Shown: positions 14,609 to 21,188 of the stretch, piece after piece
Numbering within the stretch: the first letter of the stretch is position 1
How the letters are laid out: every line of letters begins with the position of its first letter
NCBI GenBank assembly: GCA_045112425.1
Contig: JBGUHV010000026.1
Location: 1 to 21,248 of the forward strand
Origin: CAG-103 sp045112425
GTDB taxonomy: Bacteria; Bacillota; Clostridia; Oscillospirales; Oscillospiraceae
Direction of reading: 5' to 3'
DNA length: 21,248 nt
Made by a program: the position numbers and the translations under genes
The notes under the pieces: model-generated
Told to the model about the DNA's origin: nothing
What the model saw: the letters and a program-made list of their open reading frames with translations, nothing else
Databases searched by the model: none

Positions 14609-17598
14609 CTTCCAATCAGCCTCCTCAGAAACTCCTTCCGATCTGCGCGCTTCTCCGCTTTCCTGTGGATTTCCTGCAGCTGCTCATAGGCCAGAATGGC
14701 GCCCGGCATGACTTCCAGAATGAACCGGCGCTTTCCCAATGCGGCAGCACATTTCACGTCCTCGTTGTTGGTCAGATTCGCTTTGCCCAGTAGAGAGCTG
14801 CACTGCGAGATCAAATACTCCTGAATGTCTCGCTTGCGGTCCGCATCATACAGCAGGTGCTGCAGATCCTCGCCGTCGTCCTTGTAGATCAGGTGATTTT
14901 CAATGCCCTCCCGCTGGAGGTAATCGTCCCAATCACAGATCAGATCGCCAAGAACCCGGTAACCGCCGCAGCGGAAATCGCAGAACAACTCTTCAAATCG
15001 GTAGATGTTCCGCAAGTGCTCCCCAATGCGGTAGAACACCGTCCGGCGATCCTCCGGCGGCGTGAGATGCCATGCCTGCTCCGTGAGCATCCGACGCGCC
15101 GCCTGCAAGTTTGTGTAGTTCACATTCTCCAGCAGGCTGTAGAGATAATCCACATCGTACAGCTCCTCCTGCCCGCGGGAATACAGGATGCGGACAATGT
15201 CCTTCCGGCGCGGAAACGTCTCCGGGAGGTAGTTCCGCATACGGCAGCGCCGCTGCGCCTCCTCGTACGCCGAAATGATCTCCTGCATCCTCTGCATGGC
15301 TTGCGGATCAAGCTGCTCTTTCCAATCCGGGTCCTGCGCGAAGAGAAACAGCGCCGCATCGTCAGCGGGTTTCGGCTGAACCAGCACGGTGTCTTCCTTC
15401 AGCTTCTGCGCGTAATACGGCAGCTTCTCGAGGTTGGAGCTGACCTTGCTCCAATCCACGGAGGCGAAATATGCTTTCAGCCGCGCCTGCTTCGTGGGCT
15501 CGTACCACTTCCGGTTATCATCATCGCCGGCAATCGCCTTGTAGCGGAGAAACACATTCCTGACGGAGGACTGGTTTCCGAGGTACAGGCTGAGATCCGG
15601 CTTCACGCCGCTTTTGGCAGAGTCGATCTCCAGCCCGGTCAGAATGGAGAGCGTTTCCGTCTCCTCCCGGTAGCGCTGCTGCGCCTCCGGTGAGCTGTTT
15701 TCGTTATAGGCAATCACGCCCCGGCGCATGGCGGCGTTGCTGATCTGCCCGACGCGGGAGGAAAAGGTACGCTTCACGGTCTCAAACCGTGCCTGCCAGT
15801 CGTTCGCGTCCGAGATCAGCGGCTCGGCGGCCGGTATCTTCAAGACCGGCGGCATTCCATCGGAGAAGCTGCGCTGGACGCACTGATTCAGCATCGGGTC
15901 TGCGACCGTCTTGACCATATCGCCGTCGTAATCCGCGCCGCCCAACCGCTCTGGGATCAGCGAACGGGAATCCACCATCAGCACATAATTCAGGTGAGAG
16001 AGATATTTCTTCCGAAAATGCCCTGCTTTCGGAAGTGGTTTGACCAACGCTTCCTCGTTGCGGGCGATATGTGGGCTTCGGAGCACCGTGTAGTGATCCG
16101 ACGGGAGATAGCACGGCTGCGGCGCATAGATCTGATTGCCCTCAAGGCACTCCGACCAAAGCGCCGGACTGCCTGTCATGTGCGCGAGCAGACGCATCAA
16201 ATCATCGGAGAGATACCGGTTATCCCCCGCGACCAGCAGCTGTCCCAGCGCATATCCTTTTCGAATACGCTCCGCGTGGTCGGAGAGCTCCTTTGTGAAA
16301 ATGGTCTCATGGATGAACTCGGGGTGCTTCTGCAGCAGCTCTGCCCGCTGCCATCGGCCGTCCGGGTGATCCGGCTTTCTGCCGAGCAGGCGGCGGGTGA
16401 AATAGCTGAGCCGTGTCTCCTCATCCGCCATCAGATTGTAATAGGTGGTCTCGGTCGTCTTCGTGAGCCACTGGCGCGGATCGCCCTCCGGGGAGTGATC
16501 CCAGCCGAGCGGAAGATCCGACGGGCGAAACTCCTCCTCAGAGATGGCGAGCGTGATCAGAAACTGATAGTTCAGATCTATTGTGCCGTCCTGCTCCGGC
16601 TTGTCTCTGCCAGACACATACAGAGCGTGATCGTACTTCCGGCAGCGCTCCAGATACTCCGCCCAGGTCAGTCCATTTTCGGTCATCCAGCCGAAGCCCT
16701 TGAACATGCTCTTGGTGAGAATGAGATCCACATCGTCGATCCGGTGCCGCTCACCCCAGATGTCCGTGACCTCGGAAATTCTGAGCTCGTGAAACAAGCG
16801 CTTGTAGTCCACCTCATGGACAACGCCCTTGATGTACGGCAGTCGGATCTGAAACGAATGATGTTCTTCCTCATAACCGCAGAGCAGCGGCGCCAGCTCC
16901 TTCGACACCAGACCCTCGCCGTCGAACTCCAGCACCTCCACGTCCATCCGATCCTGGATGCGGCGATAGGTGCGCATCGCATCCGAAGAACCGTCATCCG
17001 TCACGGTGATGACCGGCACATCCCGCACCAGCGTTTTCGGATTGTCGATGACAATGATACGTTTGGCATTCAGAAAGTCCTGGCTCTTGATCCGATCGCC
17101 GTCGGTGAACATCAGGGCGTTATAGGCATAGAGCTTCGAGAGCTGACACCTGCCGATCTCCATGCCGAGCATCATGTGCTCCCGGAGCTTTTCGTAAATG
17201 TCCTTTCGGACAAAGGCAAGGCGGTTCGCCCTGCCCATGCTCGCGGAACGCTCGAAAGCGACGTAGTGTTTCAGCTCGAAACGGATATCCAGCTCCACGC
17301 CCTCCGGGCGAAAGAGCGCCTCCGCCTTTTTCTGCAGCTCCAGCACCTGACCGACCGGCTTGCGGTCGAAGATGCCGGAGAAGTCGATGTACACGAACAC
17401 ATCATACAGGCTCTCTTCGTCTCCGGGATCGTGTTTGTCTCTGCCCATCAGCTTGCGTGCCTGATAGAAGATCGGGCAGTCATCCTGCACCGTCCGCTCG
17501 ATCAGATTCTGCCAATCGTGATCCGTGAGCGTCGTGCCCTTGTTGTGCACCAGCAGGCTCAGCGCCGAGATCTGCGGAATGATATATTGATTTGCCAT
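14605..17598 (-). CDS. Two-barrel (RdRP/YonO-like) RNA polymerase
   Basis: Encodes 997 residues with AAAGGAG before ATG 17598. The catalytic signature GGADYDGDMV places three aspartates (D556, D558, D560) in the DxDGD loop of double-psi beta-barrel RNA polymerases. Around it is the order typical of eukaryotic RNA-dependent RNA polymerases: VLRSPHIARNE (505-515) upstream, then VGQISN (616-621) and EIDSAKSG (657-664) downstream, matching lG-I-N and vD-KtG of that family. SPbeta YonO, a single-chain DNA-dependent RNA polymerase, shares this ancestry. The N-terminal 450 residues and C-terminal 300 residues are not recognised. Template type (DNA or RNA) cannot be decided from sequence. It is the first gene of a two-gene operon diverging from the replication helicase, so probably a self-transcription or replication-priming enzyme of the element. 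Confidence 0.82.
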   Translation of the reverse strand: MANQYIIPQISALSLLVHNKGTTLTDHDWQNLIERTVQDDCPIFYQARKLMGRDKHDPGDEESLYDVFVYIDFSGIFDRKPVGQVLELQKKAEALFRPEGVELDIRFELKHYVAFERSASMGRANRLAFVRKDIYEKLREHMMLGMEIGRCQLSKLYAYNALMFTDGDRIKSQDFLNAKRIIVIDNPKTLVRDVPVITVTDDGSSDAMRTYRRIQDRMDVEVLEFDGEGLVSKELAPLLCGYEEEHHSFQIRLPYIKGVVHEVDYKRLFHELRISEVTDIWGERHRIDDVDLILTKSMFKGFGWMTENGLTWAEYLERCRKYDHALYVSGRDKPEQDGTIDLNYQFLITLAISEEEFRPSDLPLGWDHSPEGDPRQWLTKTTETTYYNLMADEETRLSYFTRRLLGRKPDHPDGRWQRAELLQKHPEFIHETIFTKELSDHAERIRKGYALGQLLVAGDNRYLSDDLMRLLAHMTGSPALWSECLEGNQIYAPQPCYLPSDHYTVLRSPHIARNEEALVKPLPKAGHFRKKYLSHLNYVLMVDSRSLIPERLGGADYDGDMVKTVADPMLNQCVQRSFSDGMPPVLKIPAAEPLISDANDWQARFETVKRTFSSRVGQISNAAMRRGVIAYNENSSPEAQQRYREETETLSILTGLEIDSAKSGVKPDLSLYLGNQSSVRNVFLRYKAIAGDDDNRKWYEPTKQARLKAYFASVDWSKVSSNLEKLPYYAQKLKEDTVLVQPKPADDAALFLFAQDPDWKEQLDPQAMQRMQEIISAYEEAQRRCRMRNYLPETFPRRKDIVRILYSRGQEELYDVDYLYSLLENVNYTNLQAARRMLTEQAWHLTPPEDRRTVFYRIGEHLRNIYRFEELFCDFRCGGYRVLGDLICDWDDYLQREGIENHLIYKDDGEDLQHLLYDADRKRDIQEYLISQCSSLLGKANLTNNEDVKCAAALGKRRFILEVMPGAILAYEQLQEIHRKAEKRADRKEFLRRLIGR

Positions 17599-17614
17599 TC
17601 GACCACGCTCCTTT

Positions 17615-17644
17615 CCGGTTTTTGCGCCTCGAAAACCGGTTTTC
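17615..17644 (-). promoter_or_regulatory. Palindromic leader next to polymerase ribosome-binding site
   Basis: GAAAACCGGTTTTC (17631-17644) is a perfect 14-bp palindrome. CCGGTTTT (17615-17622) can instead pair with AAAACCGG (17632-17639). On the minus strand the second arm ends immediately before AAAGGAG, so the two alternative structures could control polymerase translation. A protein-binding palindrome is the other possibility. Confidence 0.45.
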
Positions 17645-17646
17645 AG

Positions 17647-17685
17647 AATATTTGATAACTGCCCCCACTTTTTCAGAAGGTGGGG
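17647..17685. repeat. 27-bp direct repeat, copy 1, with hairpin
   Basis: AATATTTGATAACTGCCCCC plus ACTTTTT (17647-17673) is identical to 19330-19356. Here CCCCAC (17663-17668) pairs with GTGGGG (17680-17685). The repeat lies outside genes in both places, flanking the helicase gene. Candidate roles: origin or centromere element, or a promoter for the element's own polymerase. Confidence 0.8.
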
Positions 17686-17750
17686 TTCTTTTTCTGCCGA
17701 AATTCAGAGCGAAAGGAGGGCTGCAGGCGCATTCGTCGGCAGAAAAAGAA
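17686..17750. repeat. 15-bp perfect inverted repeat in control region
   Basis: TTCTTTTTCTGCCGA (17686-17700) and TCGGCAGAAAAAGAA (17736-17750) are perfect complements separated by 35 bp. The loop contains GAAAGGAGGG, so a Shine-Dalgarno-like sequence would be exposed. No credible gene starts here, which points to a structured RNA or origin element. Confidence 0.75.
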
Positions 17751-17760
17751 GTGCAGAGAA

Positions 17761-17778
17761 GGGTGTACGTTCGTACGC
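17761..17778 (+). repeat. Interrupted palindrome GTACG-TT-CGTAC, copy 1
   Basis: GGGTGTACGTTCGTACGC. The 15-bp core TGTACGTTCGTACGC is at 17764-17778. Identical cores lie at 17868-17882 and, inverted, at 19260-19274; this copy shares 18 bp with the third. Looks like an iteron or operator for an element-encoded DNA-binding protein. Confidence 0.85.
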
Positions 17779-17797
17779 AATATGGGCTGTCAGTTTC

Positions 17798-17831
17798 ATT
17801 ATAAAAAAATCGAGTCCCATAAACGGGACTC
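17798..17831 (-). terminator. Leftward terminator-like hairpin with TATAAT
   Basis: GAGTCCC (17812-17818) and GGGACTC (17825-17831) form a 7-bp stem. On the minus strand it is followed by GATTTTTTT, a good intrinsic terminator, and then TATAAT (17803-17798), a possible -10 for the polymerase operon without a good -35. A terminator here would end a short transcript antisense to the helicase leader, as in antisense-controlled plasmid replicons; this is inference. Confidence 0.5.
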
Positions 17832-17867
17832 TGAGCTCTGGAGAGCAAAAAATTTTCAAAACAGCTC

Positions 17868-17882
17868 TGTACGTTCGTACGC
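17868..17882 (+). repeat. Interrupted palindrome, copy 2
   Basis: TGTACGTTCGTACGC lies 37 bp before the helicase start codon and just upstream of its ribosome-binding site, a position suited to autoregulation of the replication gene. Confidence 0.85.
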
Positions 17883-17918
17883 CAAAAACCATCATTTATT
17901 CAAAGGAGATTATTATCA

Positions 17919-19256
17919 ATGAACAACAAAGAAACCAAAGACCTCAATCAGGCGATTGAGGCAACCGACAGCAATGAGCAGCAGGAGGCACCGATCTGGC
18001 TGCACAGGGACACCATTGATGAGGTGCTGTTCTGTGAGGAATTCCTCTCAGAGCACCCCATGGTTCACATGAACCGCAAATTCTTCGGTGCGGACGGTTG
18101 GATCTCGGATGAGGGCAGCATCCGAAGCGAGATCTATCAGAAGCTCAAGCCGTATATCCATACCGGCCTTGCAAAGAAAATGCCGGCGCTGTTCGACGTT
18201 CTCAAATCCGAAGCCTATTGCGCTGCGCTCCCTGCCCATGAGGACCGCATCCATGTCGCAAACGGCACTCTGTTTGTGGACAGAGGCCTTTCGGAGGAAA
18301 AGGAGGTCTGCGTCAGCCGACTTCCGGTGGCGTATCTCCCCGATGCTCCGGAGCCGAAGCGATGGCTGCAGTTTCTCGGAGAGCTGCTGTATCCGGAGGA
18401 CATTCCGACGGTACAGGAGTATTTCGGCTATTGCCTCCTCCCCACCACGAGGGCACAGAAGATGCTCATGATCATCGGCAAGGGCGGAGAGGGCAAATCC
18501 CGCATCGGCGTCGTGCTCTCGGCGCTCTTTGGCGACAGCCTCTACGCCGGCAGCATCGCCAAGGTGGCGACGAACCGCTTTGCCAGAGCGGATCTGGAGC
18601 ACAAGCTCCTTCTGGTGGACGATGACATGAAACTGGAGGCCCTGCCGGAGACGAACACCATCAAGGCGATCGTCACCTCTGAAATTCCGATGGATCTGGA
18701 GCGCAAGGGCATCCAGAGCTATCAGGGTGCCATGTACGCAAGGCTGATCGGCTTCGGCAACGGATCGCTGAAATCGCTTTACGACCGCAGCTACGGCTTC
18801 TACCGCAGACAGCTCATTTTGAAAACGAAGGACAGACCGCCCGACCGAGAGGACGATCCATATCTGTCCGAAAAGCTGCTGAAGGAGCTCAACGGCATTT
18901 TCCTCTGGGCGCTGGAGGGATTGCGTCGTCTGATGGCAAACGGCTACAATTTTACGGTCAGCGAACGGGCAAAGCGAAATCTGGATGAGAGCATCTATGA
19001 GAGCAACACCGTCAACGGCTTTCTGGAGTCTGAGGGCTACATCAAGATCGAGCCGGGCTTTTCCTGCAGCACGAAGGAGCTCTATGAGGTGTATCTGAAC
19101 TGGTGCGAAGACAACGCCTATCCGTCCATGAGCAAAGGCAGCTTTGTGCAGCAGATGGGCATGCAGGCAGAACAATACGGAATGGCAGCATCCAACAATC
19201 TCTATGAGAACGGGAAGCGGCTGAGAGGGTATGCGGGCGTATGCCGTCTTGCGTAA
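17919..19256 (+). CDS. D5-type SF3 helicase / plasmid replication protein
   Basis: Encodes 445 residues with AAAGGAGA before ATG 17919. A D5_N-like region contains RIHVANGTLFVDRG (about 110-123). The P-loop is IGKGGEGKS (186-194), followed by LEHKLLLVDDDMKLE (Walker B-like) and IPMDLERKG, then LIGFGNGSLKSLYDRSYGFYRRQLIL, the sensor and arginine-finger region typical of D5/P4 family helicases. The N-terminus is short and lacks an archaeo-eukaryotic primase domain, so this is a helicase-only form. A C-terminal winged-helix-like region (STKELYEVYLNWCEDN) may bind the origin. It unwinds the replicon origin. The polymerase encoded divergently might supply priming. Flanked by the palindromic repeats on both sides. 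Confidence 0.88.
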   Translation: MNNKETKDLNQAIEATDSNEQQEAPIWLHRDTIDEVLFCEEFLSEHPMVHMNRKFFGADGWISDEGSIRSEIYQKLKPYIHTGLAKKMPALFDVLKSEAYCAALPAHEDRIHVANGTLFVDRGLSEEKEVCVSRLPVAYLPDAPEPKRWLQFLGELLYPEDIPTVQEYFGYCLLPTTRAQKMLMIIGKGGEGKSRIGVVLSALFGDSLYAGSIAKVATNRFARADLEHKLLLVDDDMKLEALPETNTIKAIVTSEIPMDLERKGIQSYQGAMYARLIGFGNGSLKSLYDRSYGFYRRQLILKTKDRPPDREDDPYLSEKLLKELNGIFLWALEGLRRLMANGYNFTVSERAKRNLDESIYESNTVNGFLESEGYIKIEPGFSCSTKELYEVYLNWCEDNAYPSMSKGSFVQQMGMQAEQYGMAASNNLYENGKRLRGYAGVCRLA

Positions 19257-19259
19257 GCG

Positions 19260-19277
19260 GCGTACGAACGTACACCC
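19260..19277 (-). repeat. Interrupted palindrome, copy 3 (inverted)
   Basis: GCGTACGAACGTACACCC is the exact reverse complement of 17761-17778. It starts 4 bp after the helicase stop codon (last base 19256), so the helicase gene is bracketed by inverted copies. Confidence 0.85.
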
Positions 19278-19329
19278 TCCCGGCGACTCCATTTCTATTT
19301 GCTTTGATCTGCCGAAAACGTCAAATCGC

Positions 19330-19386
19330 AATATTTGATAACTGCCCCCACTTTTTTCAGCCAAGTGGGGGCAGATTCTGCTTTTT
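19330..19386 (+). terminator. 27-bp direct repeat copy 2 forming a terminator-like hairpin
   Basis: The repeat (19330-19356) continues into a perfect 12-bp stem CTGCCCCCACTT / AAGTGGGGGCAG (19342-19353 and 19363-19374). A T-run follows only at 19382-19386. It may terminate the helicase transcript, but the conserved AATATTTGATAA arm outside the stem suggests an additional role shared with copy 1. Confidence 0.65.
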
Positions 19387-19398
19387 GGAGGTGATCTT

Positions 19399-19623
19399 AT
19401 GCTGAAACATCTGTCTGCCAAGCAGGCCGCAGCCGTTCATTCTCTCGCGAGAAAGCACTGCTGCAACTGTGATGACGGAATCTGTTTGCTCATGGAAGCA
19501 CCCTGTGCGCAGATCCGGTCACAGAAACTCGTCTGCCGGTTTTTCGCTGAAGCTGTCTTGCCGGCAGACGCCAATCTCAACCATGAAATCTGTCAAAACG
19601 AAACGGAGGATTTATCACAGTGA
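19399..19623 (+). CDS. Small Cys-rich VLP-type protein
   Basis: Encodes 74 residues with a near-perfect GGAGGTGAT at 19387-19395. Cysteines are arranged as HCCNCDDGIC, then APC and LVCRFFAEAVLPAD. The VLPAD end and Cys spacing match the Cys_rich_VLP family found almost only in Bacillota conjugative elements; its function is not known, probably zinc binding. Its stop overlaps the ParM-like GTG start (GTGA), so it is the first gene of the partition operon. The family match is from memory of the pattern, not a search. Confidence 0.75.
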   Translation: MLKHLSAKQAAAVHSLARKHCCNCDDGICLLMEAPCAQIRSQKLVCRFFAEAVLPADANLNHEICQNETEDLSQ

Positions 19624-20543
19624 AAGATTTCAACGGAACCAAAATCATCGGCGTCGACCATGGCTATGGGAACATTAAGACCGCAAGCCACTGTTTTCCC
19701 GCCGGCGTGGTCGGCCACGACACAGAGCCCCTTTTTACTAAGGACCTTCTGGTATACGAGGGGCGCTACTATCTCATCGGAGAAGGTCATAAGGAATTTC
19801 TGCCGGAGAAGATGCAGGACGAGGATTATTACATTCTCACGCTCGCCGCCATTGCCATGGAGCTGCACAATGCCGGGCTCACGGAGGCGGACGTGCACAT
19901 CGCTGCCGGTCTGCCCCTCAACTGGGTCAGCGGTCAGAAGGAACAATTTAAGGCATACCTGCTGAAAAATATGGAAGTGCACTTCATGTTCAAGAAGGTG
20001 GCGTACCACGTCCGCATCGTCGGAGCCGACGTTTTTCCGCAAGGTTTCTCCGCTATTGCAGATCGCCTGGGTACGTTCAAGGGCGTGACGCTGCTGGCGG
20101 ACATCGGCAACGGCACGATGAATCTGCTTTATCTCCGCAACGGCAAGCCGGATTCCCTCGCCATGTTCACGGAGAAGTTCGGCACCCAGCAGTGCGTGCA
20201 GGCGATTCGAGCAGCTTTTATGGATCGGTATCATACGACCATCGACGATTTCACCATTCAGGAGGTGCTTCGCACCGGCAAGGCGGAGATCCAGAAAGAG
20301 TATCTGGAACTGATGACCGCTGTCGCGCAGCGGTACGTTGCGCAGATCTTCCAGCGCCTGCGGGAGCATGAGTACAACCCGGCGCTGATGCAGCTCTATG
20401 TGGTTGGCGGCGGCGGGTGTCTGATCCGAAACTTCGGCAAGTATGACCGCCGCCGTGTCACAATCCTCGACGACATCTGCGCCACGGCAAAGGGATATGA
20501 GTATCTCGCCGAACGGTATCTGAAGAAGGGGGTGAAATTATGA
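19620..20543 (+). CDS. parM: ParM/StbA-like actin ATPase (plasmid segregation)
   Basis: Encodes 307 residues starting at GTG 19620, with GGAGGA at 19605-19610. The actin-fold motifs are visible: phosphate-1 IIGVDHGYGNIK (9-20), phosphate-2 LLADIGNGTMNLLYLRNG (158-175) and adenosine-binding VVGGGGCLIRNFG (261-273). ParM proteins polymerise with ATP and push plasmid copies apart when bound to an adaptor at a centromere. The adaptor gene overlaps its stop. The presence of a type II partition system implies the element exists at least transiently as a low-copy circle. The gene symbol is by function; it is a distant homologue. Confidence 0.87.
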   Translation: MKDFNGTKIIGVDHGYGNIKTASHCFPAGVVGHDTEPLFTKDLLVYEGRYYLIGEGHKEFLPEKMQDEDYYILTLAAIAMELHNAGLTEADVHIAAGLPLNWVSGQKEQFKAYLLKNMEVHFMFKKVAYHVRIVGADVFPQGFSAIADRLGTFKGVTLLADIGNGTMNLLYLRNGKPDSLAMFTEKFGTQQCVQAIRAAFMDRYHTTIDDFTIQEVLRTGKAEIQKEYLELMTAVAQRYVAQIFQRLREHEYNPALMQLYVVGGGGCLIRNFGKYDRRRVTILDDICATAKGYEYLAERYLKKGVKL

Positions 20544-20833
20544 GCATCCGATTCCACAAGCTCCGGTTCAATCTGGACAAGGAACGCGGCCGGGAGGCGT
20601 GGGACATTCTGCAAAGCGTTCCCGGTTCCCGGAACGCCTATATCCTCGACGCTGTGTGTGCATATGCCAGGCAGCTGACGCAGGAGGAAGCCTGCGCTGC
20701 CTTCCGGCAGCAGATTCTCGGCGTGATCCGGGCAGAACTCTCTTCTCAGCATGTAAATCCGCTGCCACTGCCCATCGAAAGCGCACAGGAAGACGACACA
20801 GCGTTGGATAATTTCCTCGAAAGCGCCTTCTGA
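20540..20833 (+). CDS. ParR-like partition adaptor
   Basis: Encodes 97 residues; ATG 20540 overlaps the ParM stop (ATGA), with AAGAAGGGGGTG upstream. The N-terminus SIRFHKLRFNLDKERGREAWDILQSVPGSRNAYILDAVCAYA looks like a ribbon-helix-helix DNA-binding domain. The acidic C-terminal tail (AQEDDTALDNFLESAF) is like the ParM-binding end of ParR. Position and size fit ParR/StbB. It should bind a nearby centromere; the repeats around the helicase gene are candidates. Confidence 0.75.
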   Translation: MSIRFHKLRFNLDKERGREAWDILQSVPGSRNAYILDAVCAYARQLTQEEACAAFRQQILGVIRAELSSQHVNPLPLPIESAQEDDTALDNFLESAF

Positions 20834-20852
20834 CCGCCAACTACCGAGAAAA

Positions 20853-21032
20853 ATGACCGTCGTATGCCTGTCAGATTCCGGGAGAAATGGAACCGAAGAA
20901 ACGGGGCTTATCATTCCCGCGCCGTCAAAAGGTGCGGGAATTGACACCCGCAGGGAGAAGCGCGCTTTTGAGGCGCTCACGGACATCGGAAGAACGGTGT
21001 CTGTCACCGTAGCAAGCAGGGAAAAACCATAG
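20853..21032 (+). CDS. Possible 59-residue small protein
   Basis: An open frame from ATG 20853 to TAG 21032 starts 19 bp after the ParR-like gene on the same strand. Its product has a mixed, protein-like composition (MTVVCLSDSGRNGTEETG, then IIPAPSKGAG, then RREKRAFEALTDIGRTV). The ribosome-binding site is weak (CGAGAAAA). I do not recognise it. It fills most of the otherwise empty gap before the mobilisation gene; it may be a real accessory gene or chance. Confidence 0.42.
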   Translation: MTVVCLSDSGRNGTEETGLIIPAPSKGAGIDTRREKRAFEALTDIGRTVSVTVASREKP

Positions 21033-21041
21033 GCTTTTCCA

Positions 21042-21084
21042 CTGCCGCATGAGTACGGCAGCCTTTGGGGAGCGCACTCCCCAA
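21042..21084. repeat. Two adjacent hairpins before the mobilisation gene
   Basis: CTGCCG/CGGCAG (21042-21047 and 21056-21061) is followed by TTGGGGAG-CGCA-CTCCCCAA (21065-21084). Neither has a T-tract, so they are more like oriT or regulatory structures than terminators. Similar G-rich hairpins are common next to mob genes of Bacillota elements (general impression, not searched). Confidence 0.5.
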
Positions 21085-21089
21085 TCCCC

Positions 21090-21128
21090 TTGGCATACAA
21101 TCAGAGTATATCTATCACGGTATACCGT
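21090..21128 (+). promoter_or_regulatory. Promoter and palindromic operator of mobC-like gene
   Basis: TTGGCA (21090-21095), 17-bp spacer, TATCAC (21113-21118). The -10 overlaps a perfect palindrome ACGGTATACCGT (21117-21128), extended by matching flanks (AT at 21114-21115 and AT at 21130-21131). This suggests autorepression of the mobilisation genes. Confidence 0.6.
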
Positions 21129-21137
21129 TATATTTTG

Positions 21138-21174
21138 AAAGACCGACAGTTTTCATGCTGCCGGTCTTTTGCTG
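21138..21174 (+). terminator. Terminator-like hairpin in mobC-like leader
   Basis: AAAGACCGACAG (21138-21149) pairs with CTGCCGGTCTTT (21158-21169) with one mismatch; TTTTGCTGTTTT follows. It lies between the promoter and the start codon, so it may act as an attenuator or as the end of the upstream transcript. Confidence 0.65.
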
Positions 21175-21188
21175 TTTTAGGAGGAAAA

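Noticed and set aside
13724..14689. 321-codon plus-strand frame
   Set aside because: Opposite the coupled 281-residue gene and starting inside the terminator hairpin; composition not protein-like.
15994..17655. 553-codon open frame antisense to the polymerase
   Set aside because: Composition is His/Arg/Leu-rich with no domain, and it lies wholly opposite a gene with clear catalytic motifs. GC-rich codon use creates such frames.
17680..17922. 80-codon frame in the helicase leader
   Set aside because: Crosses the inverted repeats and overlaps the helicase start in another frame; no ribosome-binding site.
17647..19374. CRISPR array
   Set aside because: Only two copies of the 27-bp repeat, 1.7 kb apart with a gene between; no regular spacers or cas genes.
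18048..19421. 457-codon frame antisense to the helicase
   Set aside because: Overlaps a well-supported D5-type helicase and has no recognisable motif or ribosome-binding site.
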